A DNA stretch of 64,000 nucleotides from Sinorhizobium kostiense. Its GTDB lineage: Bacteria > Pseudomonadota > Alphaproteobacteria > Rhizobiales > Rhizobiaceae. How positions within the stretch are numbered: position 1 is the stretch's first letter; each line of letters begins with the position of its first letter. Where the stretch lies: the NCBI RefSeq assembly GCF_017874595.1, contig NZ_JAGILA010000001.1:310001-374000 (forward strand), given 5' to 3'. This document shows, one piece after another, positions 52,756-61,653 of this stretch. Under the pieces are notes generated by a model, which made no database searches, was not told where the DNA came from, and saw only the letters and a program-made list of their open reading frames with translations. Made by a program: the position numbers and the translations under genes.

Positions 52756-53910
52756 TCACCTGCCGGCTGCCTGAAGCCAGTCGCCGATCGTCGTTCCACG
52801 ATGCCTCCTCGAAGGCGAAGCGGCCGGCGCGACGGGCTTTTTGGAGGACGCGGCCTTGCGGACCTCGCGGGGACTTGTTCCGAATTCGTGGCTGAAGGCG
52901 CGCGTGAAGTTGGCGGCAAGGTCGAAGCCGGCTGCCTCCGCGATTTCCGCGATCGGTCGGGTGTCCGTCGGATCGCTGAGGGCCGCATGGGCCTGCTGAA
53001 GCCGGCGCCGCCGGATGTAGTTCAGGACGCCGCCACTCGGCTCGAACAGCTGGTAAAGCCGCGTGCGTGAAATCCCAATAGCCCGGCAGATGGCATCGGG
53101 CGTGAGTTCGGACGAAGTGAGGTTGAGATGGATGTAGAGATGCGCCCGCTCCATCACGCCCTTGTTCGTCCGAGGTCCGTCCGCCTCCGGCCTTGCCGAG
53201 GCGGCGACGCAAGTGACCACCATGTCGCGCACCGTATGGACGATCCCAGGCAGTTCGTCGGCCGTGATGCTCGCCAGGTTGGCCTCGATGCCATTGATGT
53301 AGTTCAAGAGGAGCTCCGCCAAGCTGCCCGAAAGGATCGAGTTATTGGCTGCCTCCAGACTGCCGGCGTCGTCGGCCAGAAGTTCGAAAGGCATGAAGAA
53401 AAGCAAGCCTTCACTGTCGGTCACCCGACCGCGAAAGGGATAGCCGAGCGAGCGCAGGAAGAGTTCTCCAGGGCGGGTCTCTATGACGTTACGGTCGACC
53501 TCCGTCCAGGACCGCCCGCGCTTCATGAGCCCGAGGCTCCAATGATCGAACCGGCTTGACCGGAGCATGGCGCGGGAGCGCAGATAGCTGTGTGCCGGTG
53601 TGCGCTGCTGGACGATGAGCAGATCGTCAAGACGCCACCCGGTCTGCTCGGCGACAAAGCCATGATCCGGCGAAACCCCGTCCGGCAACCGAACGTCGAG
53701 GAGCGGGGCCATATGCGCCTGCCAGGCCTGGAACTGCTGCTGCGGCGGCAGCTCGTGTGTCGAGAAGCGCATCGGCACAAGCGCGGGCGGACCACCCGGC
53801 CGTTGCTTCCTCGTGATATCCGACTCGCGCGGCCAGCGCCGTCGCTCCATGTCCGCCGGCCAAGGCGGAGGATCTGTCGGGTCGTCACCTGTTCCGTTGT
53901 CACTGGACAT
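52756..53910 (-). CDS. AraC-family regulator with AraC-binding-like domain
   Basis: A 384-residue AraC-type regulator. The C-terminal 100 residues hold HTH pairs ELTPDAICRAIGISRTRLYQLF and AEIAEAAGFDLAANFTRAF; residues about 60-230 are an AraC-binding-like sensor (FDHWSLGLMKRGRSWTEVD, RPGELFLRSLGYPFRG). A Pro- and Arg-rich N-terminal 45 residues and a basic tail ending GDWLQAAGR are unusual additions. The start at MSSDNGTGDD has GGA-rich DNA upstream; a start 35 codons earlier is possible. It is convergent with the partner-switch operon. Target genes are unknown. Confidence 0.75.
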   Translation of the reverse strand: MSSDNGTGDDPTDPPPWPADMERRRWPRESDITRKQRPGGPPALVPMRFSTHELPPQQQFQAWQAHMAPLLDVRLPDGVSPDHGFVAEQTGWRLDDLLIVQQRTPAHSYLRSRAMLRSSRFDHWSLGLMKRGRSWTEVDRNVIETRPGELFLRSLGYPFRGRVTDSEGLLFFMPFELLADDAGSLEAANNSILSGSLAELLLNYINGIEANLASITADELPGIVHTVRDMVVTCVAASARPEADGPRTNKGVMERAHLYIHLNLTSSELTPDAICRAIGISRTRLYQLFEPSGGVLNYIRRRRLQQAHAALSDPTDTRPIAEIAEAAGFDLAANFTRAFSHEFGTSPREVRKAASSKKPVAPAASPSRRHRGTTIGDWLQAAGR

Positions 53911-54228
53911 CGAACGCTTCCAACTCCAATTGCCGTCCGGCGAGTGCAAGCGGGCTCTCTTCGCGCTCCTCGCCCACAGGTGGAAGCGCGCCGGCCAATT
54001 ACACCTCATTACCACTTATACCGCTTTTTGCGGAGAAATGGATGGGAGGATAACTTTCTGGATGTGCTGATAATGACAGCTGCGACTTGTGTTTGTATTT
54101 ATGTAGCCATCGCAGTTAATTGCGGCAATTGACTTAGAAGCACCGATCGAATCGCCGTCTTGCCGGCGGGCGAGATGGTGTCACAACCTCAAACGAAGAC
54201 CGTATATTGAGTATCGATGGAGGTAGTC

Positions 54229-55269
54229 GTGAGCTATCTACGCAGATTCCGCGCGCGTTATTCGCAAACTGCTGCCGATTGCAGAAAAGTTTCTTTGCGC
54301 AACGATCGTGAAAGGAAAAGAGTTCTTGTTACCGGTGGAGCTGGCTTTCTCGGATCCCATCTCTGCCGGCTTCTTCTCGAGGCCGGGCATCAGGTCGTTT
54401 GTCTCGACGATTTCTCGATCGGTGCCAAGAGCAATGTCGAGCCGCTGATGCGCTTCGATGCCTTCGCCGTCGCAATGCATGACGTCGTCGAGCCGTTCGA
54501 GCTTGAGATCGATGAGATTTATCATCTAGCCAATCCTGCATCTCCACCACACTGCCAGGCCGACCCGATCCGCGCCATGCAAACCCATGTGCTCGGCACC
54601 ATAAACGTGCTCGAGCTAGCCGCTCGCCACGGGGCGCGCGTTCTTCACGTGACCTTTTCGGACGATGGCGCTCAGCAACTCTATCCGGAGTCGGTCGGGG
54701 GCGACGCCGCCTTTCTCGGCCGGCGCTCCTGTTATGAGGAAGGCCCCAGATCAGCGGAAGCGCTGTTCTCCGATTTCCACGAGCTATACCAGCTGGACGT
54801 CAGGCTCGTCCGCATCTTCAATGCCTACGGCCCGATGATGCGCGCGGACGATAACCGCATCATCTCGAATTTCGTCCTCCGGGCGTTGAAAGGGGAAGAC
54901 ATCACAATCTATGGCGACCCTTCCGAGACCAGCACCTTCTGCTTCGCCTATGACCTGATCGACGGAATTGTCCGCGTAATGGCTTCGCCCGCTTCGCTGC
55001 CGGTCCCGATCGACCTCGGCAGTCCGATGGAGTTTGCGATCGGCGAAGTGGCCGAGCAGGTGATCGAGCTTGTCGGCTCACGATCGAGCCTCGTCCTTCG
55101 CCCCAAGAAAGCCGGCATTCTGCGCCGGCGCCAGCCCGACATCGCCCTTGCGATGCAGGAATTCGGTTGGTGTCCGCGCATGGATCTCTCCGGCGGCCTC
55201 CTGCAAACCATCGGCTATTTCGACCGGCTCCTCTCAGCATCGCGTAGCCCATTCGCAGAGGCCGCCTGA
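54229..55269 (+). CDS. UDP-xylose-synthase-like protein lacking the catalytic lysine
   Basis: A 346-residue NAD-dependent epimerase/dehydratase relative. The Rossmann motif GGAGFLGSH and the NPASPPHCQADP block match UDP-glucuronate decarboxylases. In place of the catalytic YxxxK (YDEGK in the family) it reads YEEGP (Tyr169, Pro173), and the TSTSEVYG segment is changed to VTFSDDGAQ. It is therefore probably not a decarboxylase, but may still bind nucleotide sugar. A GTG start at 54229 has GGAGG five bases upstream; an ATG at 54217 lacks one. It is unlinked to surface-polysaccharide genes except bgsBA 10 kb away. Confidence 0.75.
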   Translation: MSYLRRFRARYSQTAADCRKVSLRNDRERKRVLVTGGAGFLGSHLCRLLLEAGHQVVCLDDFSIGAKSNVEPLMRFDAFAVAMHDVVEPFELEIDEIYHLANPASPPHCQADPIRAMQTHVLGTINVLELAARHGARVLHVTFSDDGAQQLYPESVGGDAAFLGRRSCYEEGPRSAEALFSDFHELYQLDVRLVRIFNAYGPMMRADDNRIISNFVLRALKGEDITIYGDPSETSTFCFAYDLIDGIVRVMASPASLPVPIDLGSPMEFAIGEVAEQVIELVGSRSSLVLRPKKAGILRRRQPDIALAMQEFGWCPRMDLSGGLLQTIGYFDRLLSASRSPFAEAA

Positions 55270-55475
55270 TGCTCGTGCCTCCTGCCGCAGCGTACCCGGA
55301 CCGGGGGAACGCGTGCGCGAGACGGTATGGAGGCAATCTTCGGCGCCGGTCACGTGTCCCTGTTGGCCGGCGCCGAATGGAGTTGCGCATCTTGATGCCA
55401 GAAACCTCAAAGGCTCCGCCAGACGGGCCCGGCTCGGTGCGCAACTCCCCCTTTCGGCGCTGAAGCGCTGTCCCG

Positions 55476-56933
55476 TCAGCGCCGCCAGAACCACGGTTGC
55501 AGCACGACGAGGAAAGTCACGAGTTCAAGCCGGCCGACGATCATCGAGAGCGCAATGAGCCACTTGGCGGCGTCGGGTATTGTCGAGAAATTCGTTGCCG
55601 GGCCGACAGTCTCCCCGAGGCCGGGGCCCGCGTTGCCCATGCCTTGCGCCACCGAGGAAATCGCCGAGAGAAAATCGAGGCCGGTTGCCATAACCAGGAG
55701 CGAAAGCGCCAGCGTGGTCATGATATAGAGGAAGAAGAAGTTTCGAACGTTGCCAATCGCCACGTCGTCGACAGACCGCCCCTGGAAGCGTACCGGCGCG
55801 AGCGCATTCGGGTAGAGCATTTGCCGCAGTACCCGTCCGCTTCCCAAGAATAGTATCTGCCACCGGAAAATCTTGACGCCACCAGCTGTCGAACCCGCGC
55901 ACCCGCCGATGAAGTAAAGCAGGAAAAAGAGGCCCATCGCGAAACTGCCCCAGGCGGAGAAATCGTCTGTGACGAATCCTGTGCTCGTGATGATCGAGGT
56001 GACGTTGAAGGCAGACACCCGCAGGGCCATGGGCGGCGACATGCCCTGGGAAATGTTCCAGGCGGTGGATGCCAATGTCGCCGCCGCCACGATCAGCAGA
56101 AAGGGTTTGATCTGCCCCTCGATCGTACTGCGTTTGCCTCGGTTGACGAGGAACACCGCGTAAAAGGCGAGCGGCAGCGCCCCCAGGAGCATGAAAATGA
56201 TCGCCACCAGCTCGATCGACAATGAACCGTAGTAGCCGATCGAAGCATCCTTCGTCGAAAGCCCTCCCGTCGCGATAGTCGTCATCGCATGGTTGATGGC
56301 ATCGAAGGTGGACATGCCTGCGACGTCGAAGGCGACAGTGCAAGCCACGGTGAGCGACACATAAACGATCAGGATGTTCCGCGCGATCTGCCGCACCTTG
56401 GGAAAGGGTTTTTCGGAAATGTCGGAAGACTCGGAACGGAAGAGCTGCATACCACCGACGCGCAACGCGGGGAGTACGCTGAGCGCCATCACGATGATGC
56501 CGATCCCCCCGAGCCATTGCAGCAGCGAGCGCCATAGAAGCAGCCCATGGGGCATGTCGTCAAGCCCAACGAGGATCGTCGAACCGGTCGTGGTCAATGC
56601 CGATACCGATTCGAAGACCGCGTCGGTCCAGCTGATCCCGAACTCTGAATTATAGAGCGGCAAGGCTCCGATCACGCTCGCTGAAAGCCAGGCGCTGACC
56701 GTGACCAACAGGCCGGTGCGGCGGTCCTTGATATCTGCGTCCCGCTGGCTGAACGCGGCGACGAGAAGGCACCCCAGACCGGCGCTCACCGCCGCGCCAC
56801 TTGCGAAAACAATCGCATCCCGATGGTTCCCGGCGGCGAAATCGACGATCGCCGGCACCAGCATCGCCACCGCCAATGCCAATATGAACACACCGTTGAG
56901 GAAGAGGACAAAGCGAAGTCGGTCGGCGGTCAT
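55476..56933 (-). CDS. TrkH-family potassium uptake channel
   Basis: A 485-residue K+ transporter subunit with the four pore-loop repeats of the Trk/Ktr superfamily: filter-like TTTGST, TIATGGLST, ITSTGFVTD and QGMGNAGPG, each with the conserved Gly, and about ten helices. It moves K+ into the cytoplasm and normally needs the gating subunit TrkA, which is not adjacent. The C-terminal end WLIALSMIVGRLELVTFLVVLQPWFW is typical. Monocistronic by spacing. Named by family; which TrkH paralogue is unclear. Confidence 0.9.
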   Translation of the reverse strand: MTADRLRFVLFLNGVFILALAVAMLVPAIVDFAAGNHRDAIVFASGAAVSAGLGCLLVAAFSQRDADIKDRRTGLLVTVSAWLSASVIGALPLYNSEFGISWTDAVFESVSALTTTGSTILVGLDDMPHGLLLWRSLLQWLGGIGIIVMALSVLPALRVGGMQLFRSESSDISEKPFPKVRQIARNILIVYVSLTVACTVAFDVAGMSTFDAINHAMTTIATGGLSTKDASIGYYGSLSIELVAIIFMLLGALPLAFYAVFLVNRGKRSTIEGQIKPFLLIVAAATLASTAWNISQGMSPPMALRVSAFNVTSIITSTGFVTDDFSAWGSFAMGLFFLLYFIGGCAGSTAGGVKIFRWQILFLGSGRVLRQMLYPNALAPVRFQGRSVDDVAIGNVRNFFFLYIMTTLALSLLVMATGLDFLSAISSVAQGMGNAGPGLGETVGPATNFSTIPDAAKWLIALSMIVGRLELVTFLVVLQPWFWRR

Positions 56934-57043
56934 CTCGATTCCTGCCCGTTGGGTTCGGCCAGGACGCGAGTACTACAGGAGCGGCGGCCACGCCAGCCCG
57001 GCAACCTGCAGTTAGAGTATTTTGCAAACAGGGTCGCGCGTCG

Positions 57044-57826
57044 TTAACCTCGCGCAACCCCGACCGTATAGCTCGCCTGCAGCACGCCCGCATCGAGCTT
57101 TTCGAAATCGAAGATGAACCGCGCCGCCTCGCTCGCGGCAAACACGCTGTCGCCGCCGTTCATCGTTTCGCGCGTCGGACGCCCCGCGTAGTCGGGATGA
57201 CCCCCGTAGACGAGGTCGCTTAGCGCATCGTCGAACAGAAGTTGGCTCACAAGCAGTTCCCGGCTGTCCACGAGGATTCGCAGGTGAACATGGACGGCGC
57301 GTCCCGGATACCAGCCGGGATAGACGGTCAGAAAGTTGACGACGCCCTTGTCGTCGCTAATCTGCCGCCCCCTGAGAAAGCTCACGCTCCTCGACCCCGC
57401 GTCATCGCGATTGCACATCGCCGCCGCCTCACCGGAATAGACGCCGCGCGCGTCCGTGTGCCAAATCTCGACGTCGGCACCCTCAACGGGAGCGCAGCTT
57501 TCCGACTCGACCACGCGAAGGCTGATGCGGGTCGGCAGTCCCACGACACCCTCGGTCACGTCGCCGCGTAAAGGTACGCCGCTGGTATGGCAGGGACCGA
57601 GCGTTTGCGCAGACGTCACGATGCATTGGGGTTCGGCGCGAAAGATCGGCTCCGGCAAATCGCTCGGAACTGCCGCCGTACCGCCCGAGCGGAAGTCGGA
57701 CGCCGACCAGTCGAAGCTCCGCCGCGAGATCGGCTCGCCACTGCGGCCGAAGGCGATGAAGGCGTTTCCGGCGCCGGCAAGAAGCGCGCCGCCCCCGAGA
57801 ATGATCGTTCTGCGCTTCATCTTCAT
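57044..57826 (-). CDS. Exported intradiol ring-cleavage dioxygenase-like protein
   Basis: A 260-residue protein of the protocatechuate 3,4-dioxygenase beta/intradiol family. Non-heme iron ligands fit: Tyr in DARGVYSG, Tyr in YPGWYPGR and His/His in AVHVHLRI. The N-terminus MKMKRRTIILGGGALLAGAGNAF carries a basic RR pair and a hydrophobic stretch typical of a Tat or lipid-less signal, so it is probably exported, unlike catabolic intradiol enzymes. The ATG at 57826 is chosen over a TTG four codons upstream. Some exported members act on polyphenols or have unknown function; no catechol pathway genes adjoin it. Confidence 0.78.
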   Translation of the reverse strand: MKMKRRTIILGGGALLAGAGNAFIAFGRSGEPISRRSFDWSASDFRSGGTAAVPSDLPEPIFRAEPQCIVTSAQTLGPCHTSGVPLRGDVTEGVVGLPTRISLRVVESESCAPVEGADVEIWHTDARGVYSGEAAAMCNRDDAGSRSVSFLRGRQISDDKGVVNFLTVYPGWYPGRAVHVHLRILVDSRELLVSQLLFDDALSDLVYGGHPDYAGRPTRETMNGGDSVFAASEAARFIFDFEKLDAGVLQASYTVGVARG

Positions 57827-57994
57827 CGGATCGTTCAATTCGAATGGCTTGGCCGAGACCGAACCACAGCCTTAGACCATTGTGCGCTGAAGTTACGGTT
57901 TTGTGATGGCCGGTAAACCGACGTCACCGCAGCGCTGCGCTCTGGCCTTGCCGAGGAGAGGGGATCGAGTAAGCCCCACTCGACGGCAGTCGCC

Positions 57995-59296
57995 TCAGCG
58001 GCGGCCGCCGGCTGCCGACTGAGCCGGCCCCGCGAGAGCATCGCCTTCCCCCTCGAAAAGCTCGGGCATCAGATCGGCAAGCCGGACGACTTTGCCGCTC
58101 AGCGAGCTCTGGAGTGCCGCAATACCGCATAGGACCGAGAGCGCTCCGGCCCGCGCGCTGGCCCTTTGGCCGAGTGGATCCGTCATGCCAGGCTTGAAGA
58201 TCGTGTTCCGCAGTCGATCGTCGCCGCCATAATGCCCTCCGGGAAAATGCGGTACGGTGATCCGCTCGACCGCCGGCTTGCCTTTCGGGAAGTTGCGCAC
58301 GAGCAGGATCGTGTCTTCCGGAGCCGTTTCCCAGGGCTGGTCCTCATATTGGCGCAACTCTATCCGGCCCTCCGTGCCGTTGAAGGCGATGTGGTGCCCT
58401 TCGATCGGCTGGAAGGTGTTGAGCGAATAGGAAACATGGACATTGTTGCGATAGCGGATGTTGGCAACCATTGTGTCGGGGGTGTCGATATCCTCGCGAA
58501 AGACACAGCCGTCGCGGAAATAGCCGTCGATCTCGGAGGGCTGCTCGTAGAGCGCGTCGAGGAAGGGATCGGCCTCCAAGTCGAGATAGAAATCGCAGCG
58601 CTCCTTGTGCGGACAGAGCTTGCAACGCAGGCCCCGGAACGGCCCCTTGCGCCCATACATCTGCAGGCCGGCAAAAGCCGAGACCGTGACGGGCGCGCTG
58701 TCGAGATACCAGTTCAGAAGATCGAAATGATGCGTTGCCTTGTGCACGAAAAGGCTGCCCGAGCGTTCCGTATAGGCGTGCCAGCGGCGGAAATAGTCGG
58801 CGCCGTGCTCGGTATCTAGGTACCAGTGGAAGTCGACCGAGGTGACCCGGCCGATCTCGCCGGCAAGGAGCATTTCCTTGATCCGCGCCGCCGTCGGCGC
58901 GAAGCGGTAGTTGAAGGAAACGTCGACGCGCCGGCCGGTGCGTCTTTCGGCGTCGAGAATGCGGCGGATCTTCTCTACTGTCGTCGCCATCGGCTTCTCG
59001 GTGATAACGTCGGCGCCGGATTCGAGCGAGCGGACGACGATGTCGTCATGCGTGTCATCCGGGGTGCAGACGATCACGAGGTCCGGACGGGTCTCCGCCA
59101 GCATCCGGTCGACATCACCGTAGATCGGGGCGTTGCTGGCGATCATCGTGCGGGCGCGCTCGGCGCGCAGGGAATTCGTGTCGGCAATGGCGACGAGATC
59201 GACGAAGCTCCGCCAACCGGCGAGAAGTTCCCTGCCCCACATGGTGGTGCCGCGATTGCCGGTTCCGACCAGCGCGAAACGACGTTTATTGTCCAT
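57995..59296 (-). CDS. Gfo/Idh/MocA oxidoreductase with cysteine cluster
   Basis: A 433-residue NAD(P)-dependent oxidoreductase. The Rossmann motif is ALVGTGNRGTTMWG, the catalytic Lys is in TEKPMAT, and HKATHHFDLLNWYL supplies the His. An insertion GLRCKLCPHKERCDFYLD (about residues 215-232) has four Cys and may bind zinc. It is the distal gene of the five-gene minus-strand set (57995-63969); upstream is the isomerase-like gene, 80 bases away. Such enzymes oxidise sugars, inositols or glycosides at a ring carbon. Substrate unknown. Confidence 0.8.
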   Translation of the reverse strand: MDNKRRFALVGTGNRGTTMWGRELLAGWRSFVDLVAIADTNSLRAERARTMIASNAPIYGDVDRMLAETRPDLVIVCTPDDTHDDIVVRSLESGADVITEKPMATTVEKIRRILDAERRTGRRVDVSFNYRFAPTAARIKEMLLAGEIGRVTSVDFHWYLDTEHGADYFRRWHAYTERSGSLFVHKATHHFDLLNWYLDSAPVTVSAFAGLQMYGRKGPFRGLRCKLCPHKERCDFYLDLEADPFLDALYEQPSEIDGYFRDGCVFREDIDTPDTMVANIRYRNNVHVSYSLNTFQPIEGHHIAFNGTEGRIELRQYEDQPWETAPEDTILLVRNFPKGKPAVERITVPHFPGGHYGGDDRLRNTIFKPGMTDPLGQRASARAGALSVLCGIAALQSSLSGKVVRLADLMPELFEGEGDALAGPAQSAAGGRR

Positions 59297-59376
59297 CTTT
59301 CCTCACTCGATTCCGTCTGGGTGAAGCCGCGACCGGCGGCGAAGGCAAGGCAGTGCGCAGCGGGCGGGCTGGCATT

Positions 59377-60201
59377 TCAGCAGCAGCTCCGGAAGCGCTC
59401 GACGCAGGTGGCGATCACCTCCTCGGCCGGACGCTTCCACCAGTTCTCGGCCGAGAAAATCTCCACCTCCTGCGGCCCACGAAATCCGGCCGACTCGATC
59501 TGGCGGCGGATGCGCTTGAGATCGATAATGCCGTCGCCCATCATGCCGCGATCCGTCAGCATGTCCCCGGTCGGGACCAGCCAATCGCAGATGTGATGGG
59601 CGAGAATCGCCTTCATCCGACCGGCCCGGGCGATCTGATTGGCAAGATCGGGATCCCACCAGACATGGTAGACGTCGATCGCGACACCGACGCCGGGACC
59701 GAGCGCGTCGCAGATGTCGAGCGCCTGGCCGAGCGTGTTCACGCAGGCGCGGTCGGCGGCATACATCGGATGGAGCGGCTCGATCGCCAGCGGGACTCCG
59801 GCCGCCCGCGCGTGTGGCAGCACCTCGGCAATCCCCTCCTCGACCATCCGTCGAGCCGCTTCAATATCCTTCGATCCGCCGGGCAAGCCGCCGACGACGA
59901 GCACGAGACAATCGGCGCCGAGCTCTGCCGCCTCGTCGATCGCGCGCCTGTTGTCGTCGAGCGCCTTCTCCCGGCCCGCCGCTTCCGCTGCCGGAAAGAA
60001 GCCCCCGCGGCAGAGCCCCGTGAGCGTCAGCCCGTTGCTCCTGACGATGCGCGCGGCTTCGCCGAGGCCGATTGCGGCCACCTGGTCGCGCCATGGAGCG
60101 ATCGCCGTGATCCCGCGCTTCAGGCAGATGTCCACGGCCTCGGTGAAGTCGCACTGCGCACGGATGGTCGCCAGATTGATGGAAAGACCCTCGACCGACA
60201 T
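59377..60201 (-). CDS. Xylose-isomerase-like TIM-barrel protein (sugar isomerase/epimerase family)
   Basis: A 274-residue TIM-barrel protein of the AP-endonuclease-2-type sugar isomerase/epimerase family. Likely metal ligands are Glu in PLAIEPLHPMYAADR, Asp in AIDVYHVWWD, His in LAHHICDW and Glu in EVEIFSAE. It probably isomerises or dehydrates a keto-sugar produced by the neighbouring dehydrogenases. The start MSVEGLSINLAT is separated from the enolase-family gene by 21 bases. Its genomic partners, not its sequence, define the role. Confidence 0.8.
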   Translation of the reverse strand: MSVEGLSINLATIRAQCDFTEAVDICLKRGITAIAPWRDQVAAIGLGEAARIVRSNGLTLTGLCRGGFFPAAEAAGREKALDDNRRAIDEAAELGADCLVLVVGGLPGGSKDIEAARRMVEEGIAEVLPHARAAGVPLAIEPLHPMYAADRACVNTLGQALDICDALGPGVGVAIDVYHVWWDPDLANQIARAGRMKAILAHHICDWLVPTGDMLTDRGMMGDGIIDLKRIRRQIESAGFRGPQEVEIFSAENWWKRPAEEVIATCVERFRSCC

Positions 60202-60222
60202 TCCTGCTCCTCCTGCCCTTCC

Positions 60223-61644
60223 TCATACGTTCGCTACCGTTGCCGCCCAGTCGGGTTCGACGGCGGAGCCAAGGCCGACCGCCTCCAGGGCCGATGAAAA
60301 CGTGATTTCGCCTGCTCGGATTGCGAGTCGGGAGCGGCCGCGCGCGTTTGCGTAAAGGTCGCCATGAGCCGCGATGTAGGCTGCCTGTTCGGCCGCGGGC
60401 GCGGCGGCCATGCCGTCGACATAATGATGGCCGTTGCGCTCGACATGGCCGGCACCGATGAGGGCGGCAAGAACCAGGTCCTGCTGCAGCGCCAGTCCCG
60501 CCTGGGTCGTAAGGTCCTCCGCCGACATGAAATAGCGGCCGGTTCCGGCTTCCGCATTCCACTTCTCGATGCGGGCTCGATTGATCAGGGCGCGATAAAA
60601 GCCTTTGCAGGATTTCGACGAAATGCCGGTATAGCCGTGTTGGCGCGCCCTGAGAAACGCTCCAACGTCTCCATCGGACTCGTCGATCTCGAGCGGCACA
60701 CGTTCGGCAATGGCCGCGACCGACGTCGAGAGCGCGGTAGCGCGCGCGATCGGCTGCTCGAAAAACAGAATGGAAGCTCGCAGCCTTTGCAGACGCGGAT
60801 CCCTGTCGACACGGTCAAGAAAATCCGAAACGGCCCCGGCGCTTTCAAACTGCTCGTTTCCGTCGAGCGTTAGCTTGTAATCGTCAAACCGGGAACCGAG
60901 CAGCCACGCGATGGCGGCCAGCCGCTCCACGTCCTCTTCGGGTCGGCCCGAAACCTTGATCTTGAAGAAGCGGTGGCCGTAGGCGGCAATCACCTCGTCG
61001 AGCGCCTGCGGCAGTCCGTCATCGCATCGCTGCGCCGGGTCCACGTCAGCCGCCCTCAGCACGTCGGCAAGACCGATCGTGTGGCGCACCGAAAGCTTCG
61101 GCAGGGGCGCGAGCCGCGAGAAGAAACGCCCCAGCTCGAAGCCGGCGAGATCGGGGGCGGTGGCATCGGTGATTCCGAGCAGATTGCCTCTGACCGCCTC
61201 GGCCGCGCTTGCGCCCTCAAGCCGACAGACGGCATCGATGATGGCGCGATCAACGAGCGCCAGCCCGTAGGAAGCGACAAGCGCAGGCAGTCCCTGCCTT
61301 GCCGCCGCCCGATGATGATCCGCTTCCGCGGCAGCATGGAGGCCGAAGGGGGTGTTTGTCGGCACCGACTTGAGCCCCTCGATCGCGAGATAAAGGGAGG
61401 TGCGAAGCTGGCCAATATTATCGAGAGGCGACAGGCTCGGATCCTTGTCGAACCATTTCGGCATCATCATTTCGGCCGACCACCCCACGGAAGAGCGGCC
61501 CCGTTCGTCTTCGATCCGCGCCCGGACGAAGGCTTGCGGCGCGCGCGCGACACGCGCGGAGCCGAAGCGGAAGGGAAAGCGGAAATCGACCGGCCGCTCG
61601 AAAAACGCCGCTTCGGCAAGCCTTATGCGAGGAGCTTCCGTCAT
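60223..61644 (-). CDS. Enolase-superfamily protein (mandelate racemase/muconate lactonizing type)
   Basis: A 473-residue member of the enolase superfamily. The barrel contains FFKIKVSGRPEED (KxK base), LTLDGNEQFE (Asp metal ligand), FFEQPIAR (Glu), LEIDESDGD (Asp/Glu) and SSKSCKGFYRA (Lys base). It has a long C-terminal region past residue 370 and is larger than usual dehydratases of about 370-400 residues. It probably dehydrates or epimerises a sugar acid. It lies nine bases after the DUF993 gene in the same operon. Confidence 0.75.
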   Translation of the reverse strand: MTEAPRIRLAEAAFFERPVDFRFPFRFGSARVARAPQAFVRARIEDERGRSSVGWSAEMMMPKWFDKDPSLSPLDNIGQLRTSLYLAIEGLKSVPTNTPFGLHAAAEADHHRAAARQGLPALVASYGLALVDRAIIDAVCRLEGASAAEAVRGNLLGITDATAPDLAGFELGRFFSRLAPLPKLSVRHTIGLADVLRAADVDPAQRCDDGLPQALDEVIAAYGHRFFKIKVSGRPEEDVERLAAIAWLLGSRFDDYKLTLDGNEQFESAGAVSDFLDRVDRDPRLQRLRASILFFEQPIARATALSTSVAAIAERVPLEIDESDGDVGAFLRARQHGYTGISSKSCKGFYRALINRARIEKWNAEAGTGRYFMSAEDLTTQAGLALQQDLVLAALIGAGHVERNGHHYVDGMAAAPAAEQAAYIAAHGDLYANARGRSRLAIRAGEITFSSALEAVGLGSAVEPDWAATVANV

Positions 61645-61653
61645 CGTCGCGCC

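Noticed and set aside
55456-55483. GC hairpin at the end of the trkH gene as a terminator
   Set aside because: Arms GGCGCTGA/TCAGCGCC overlap the stop codon and there is no U-run on the minus strand.
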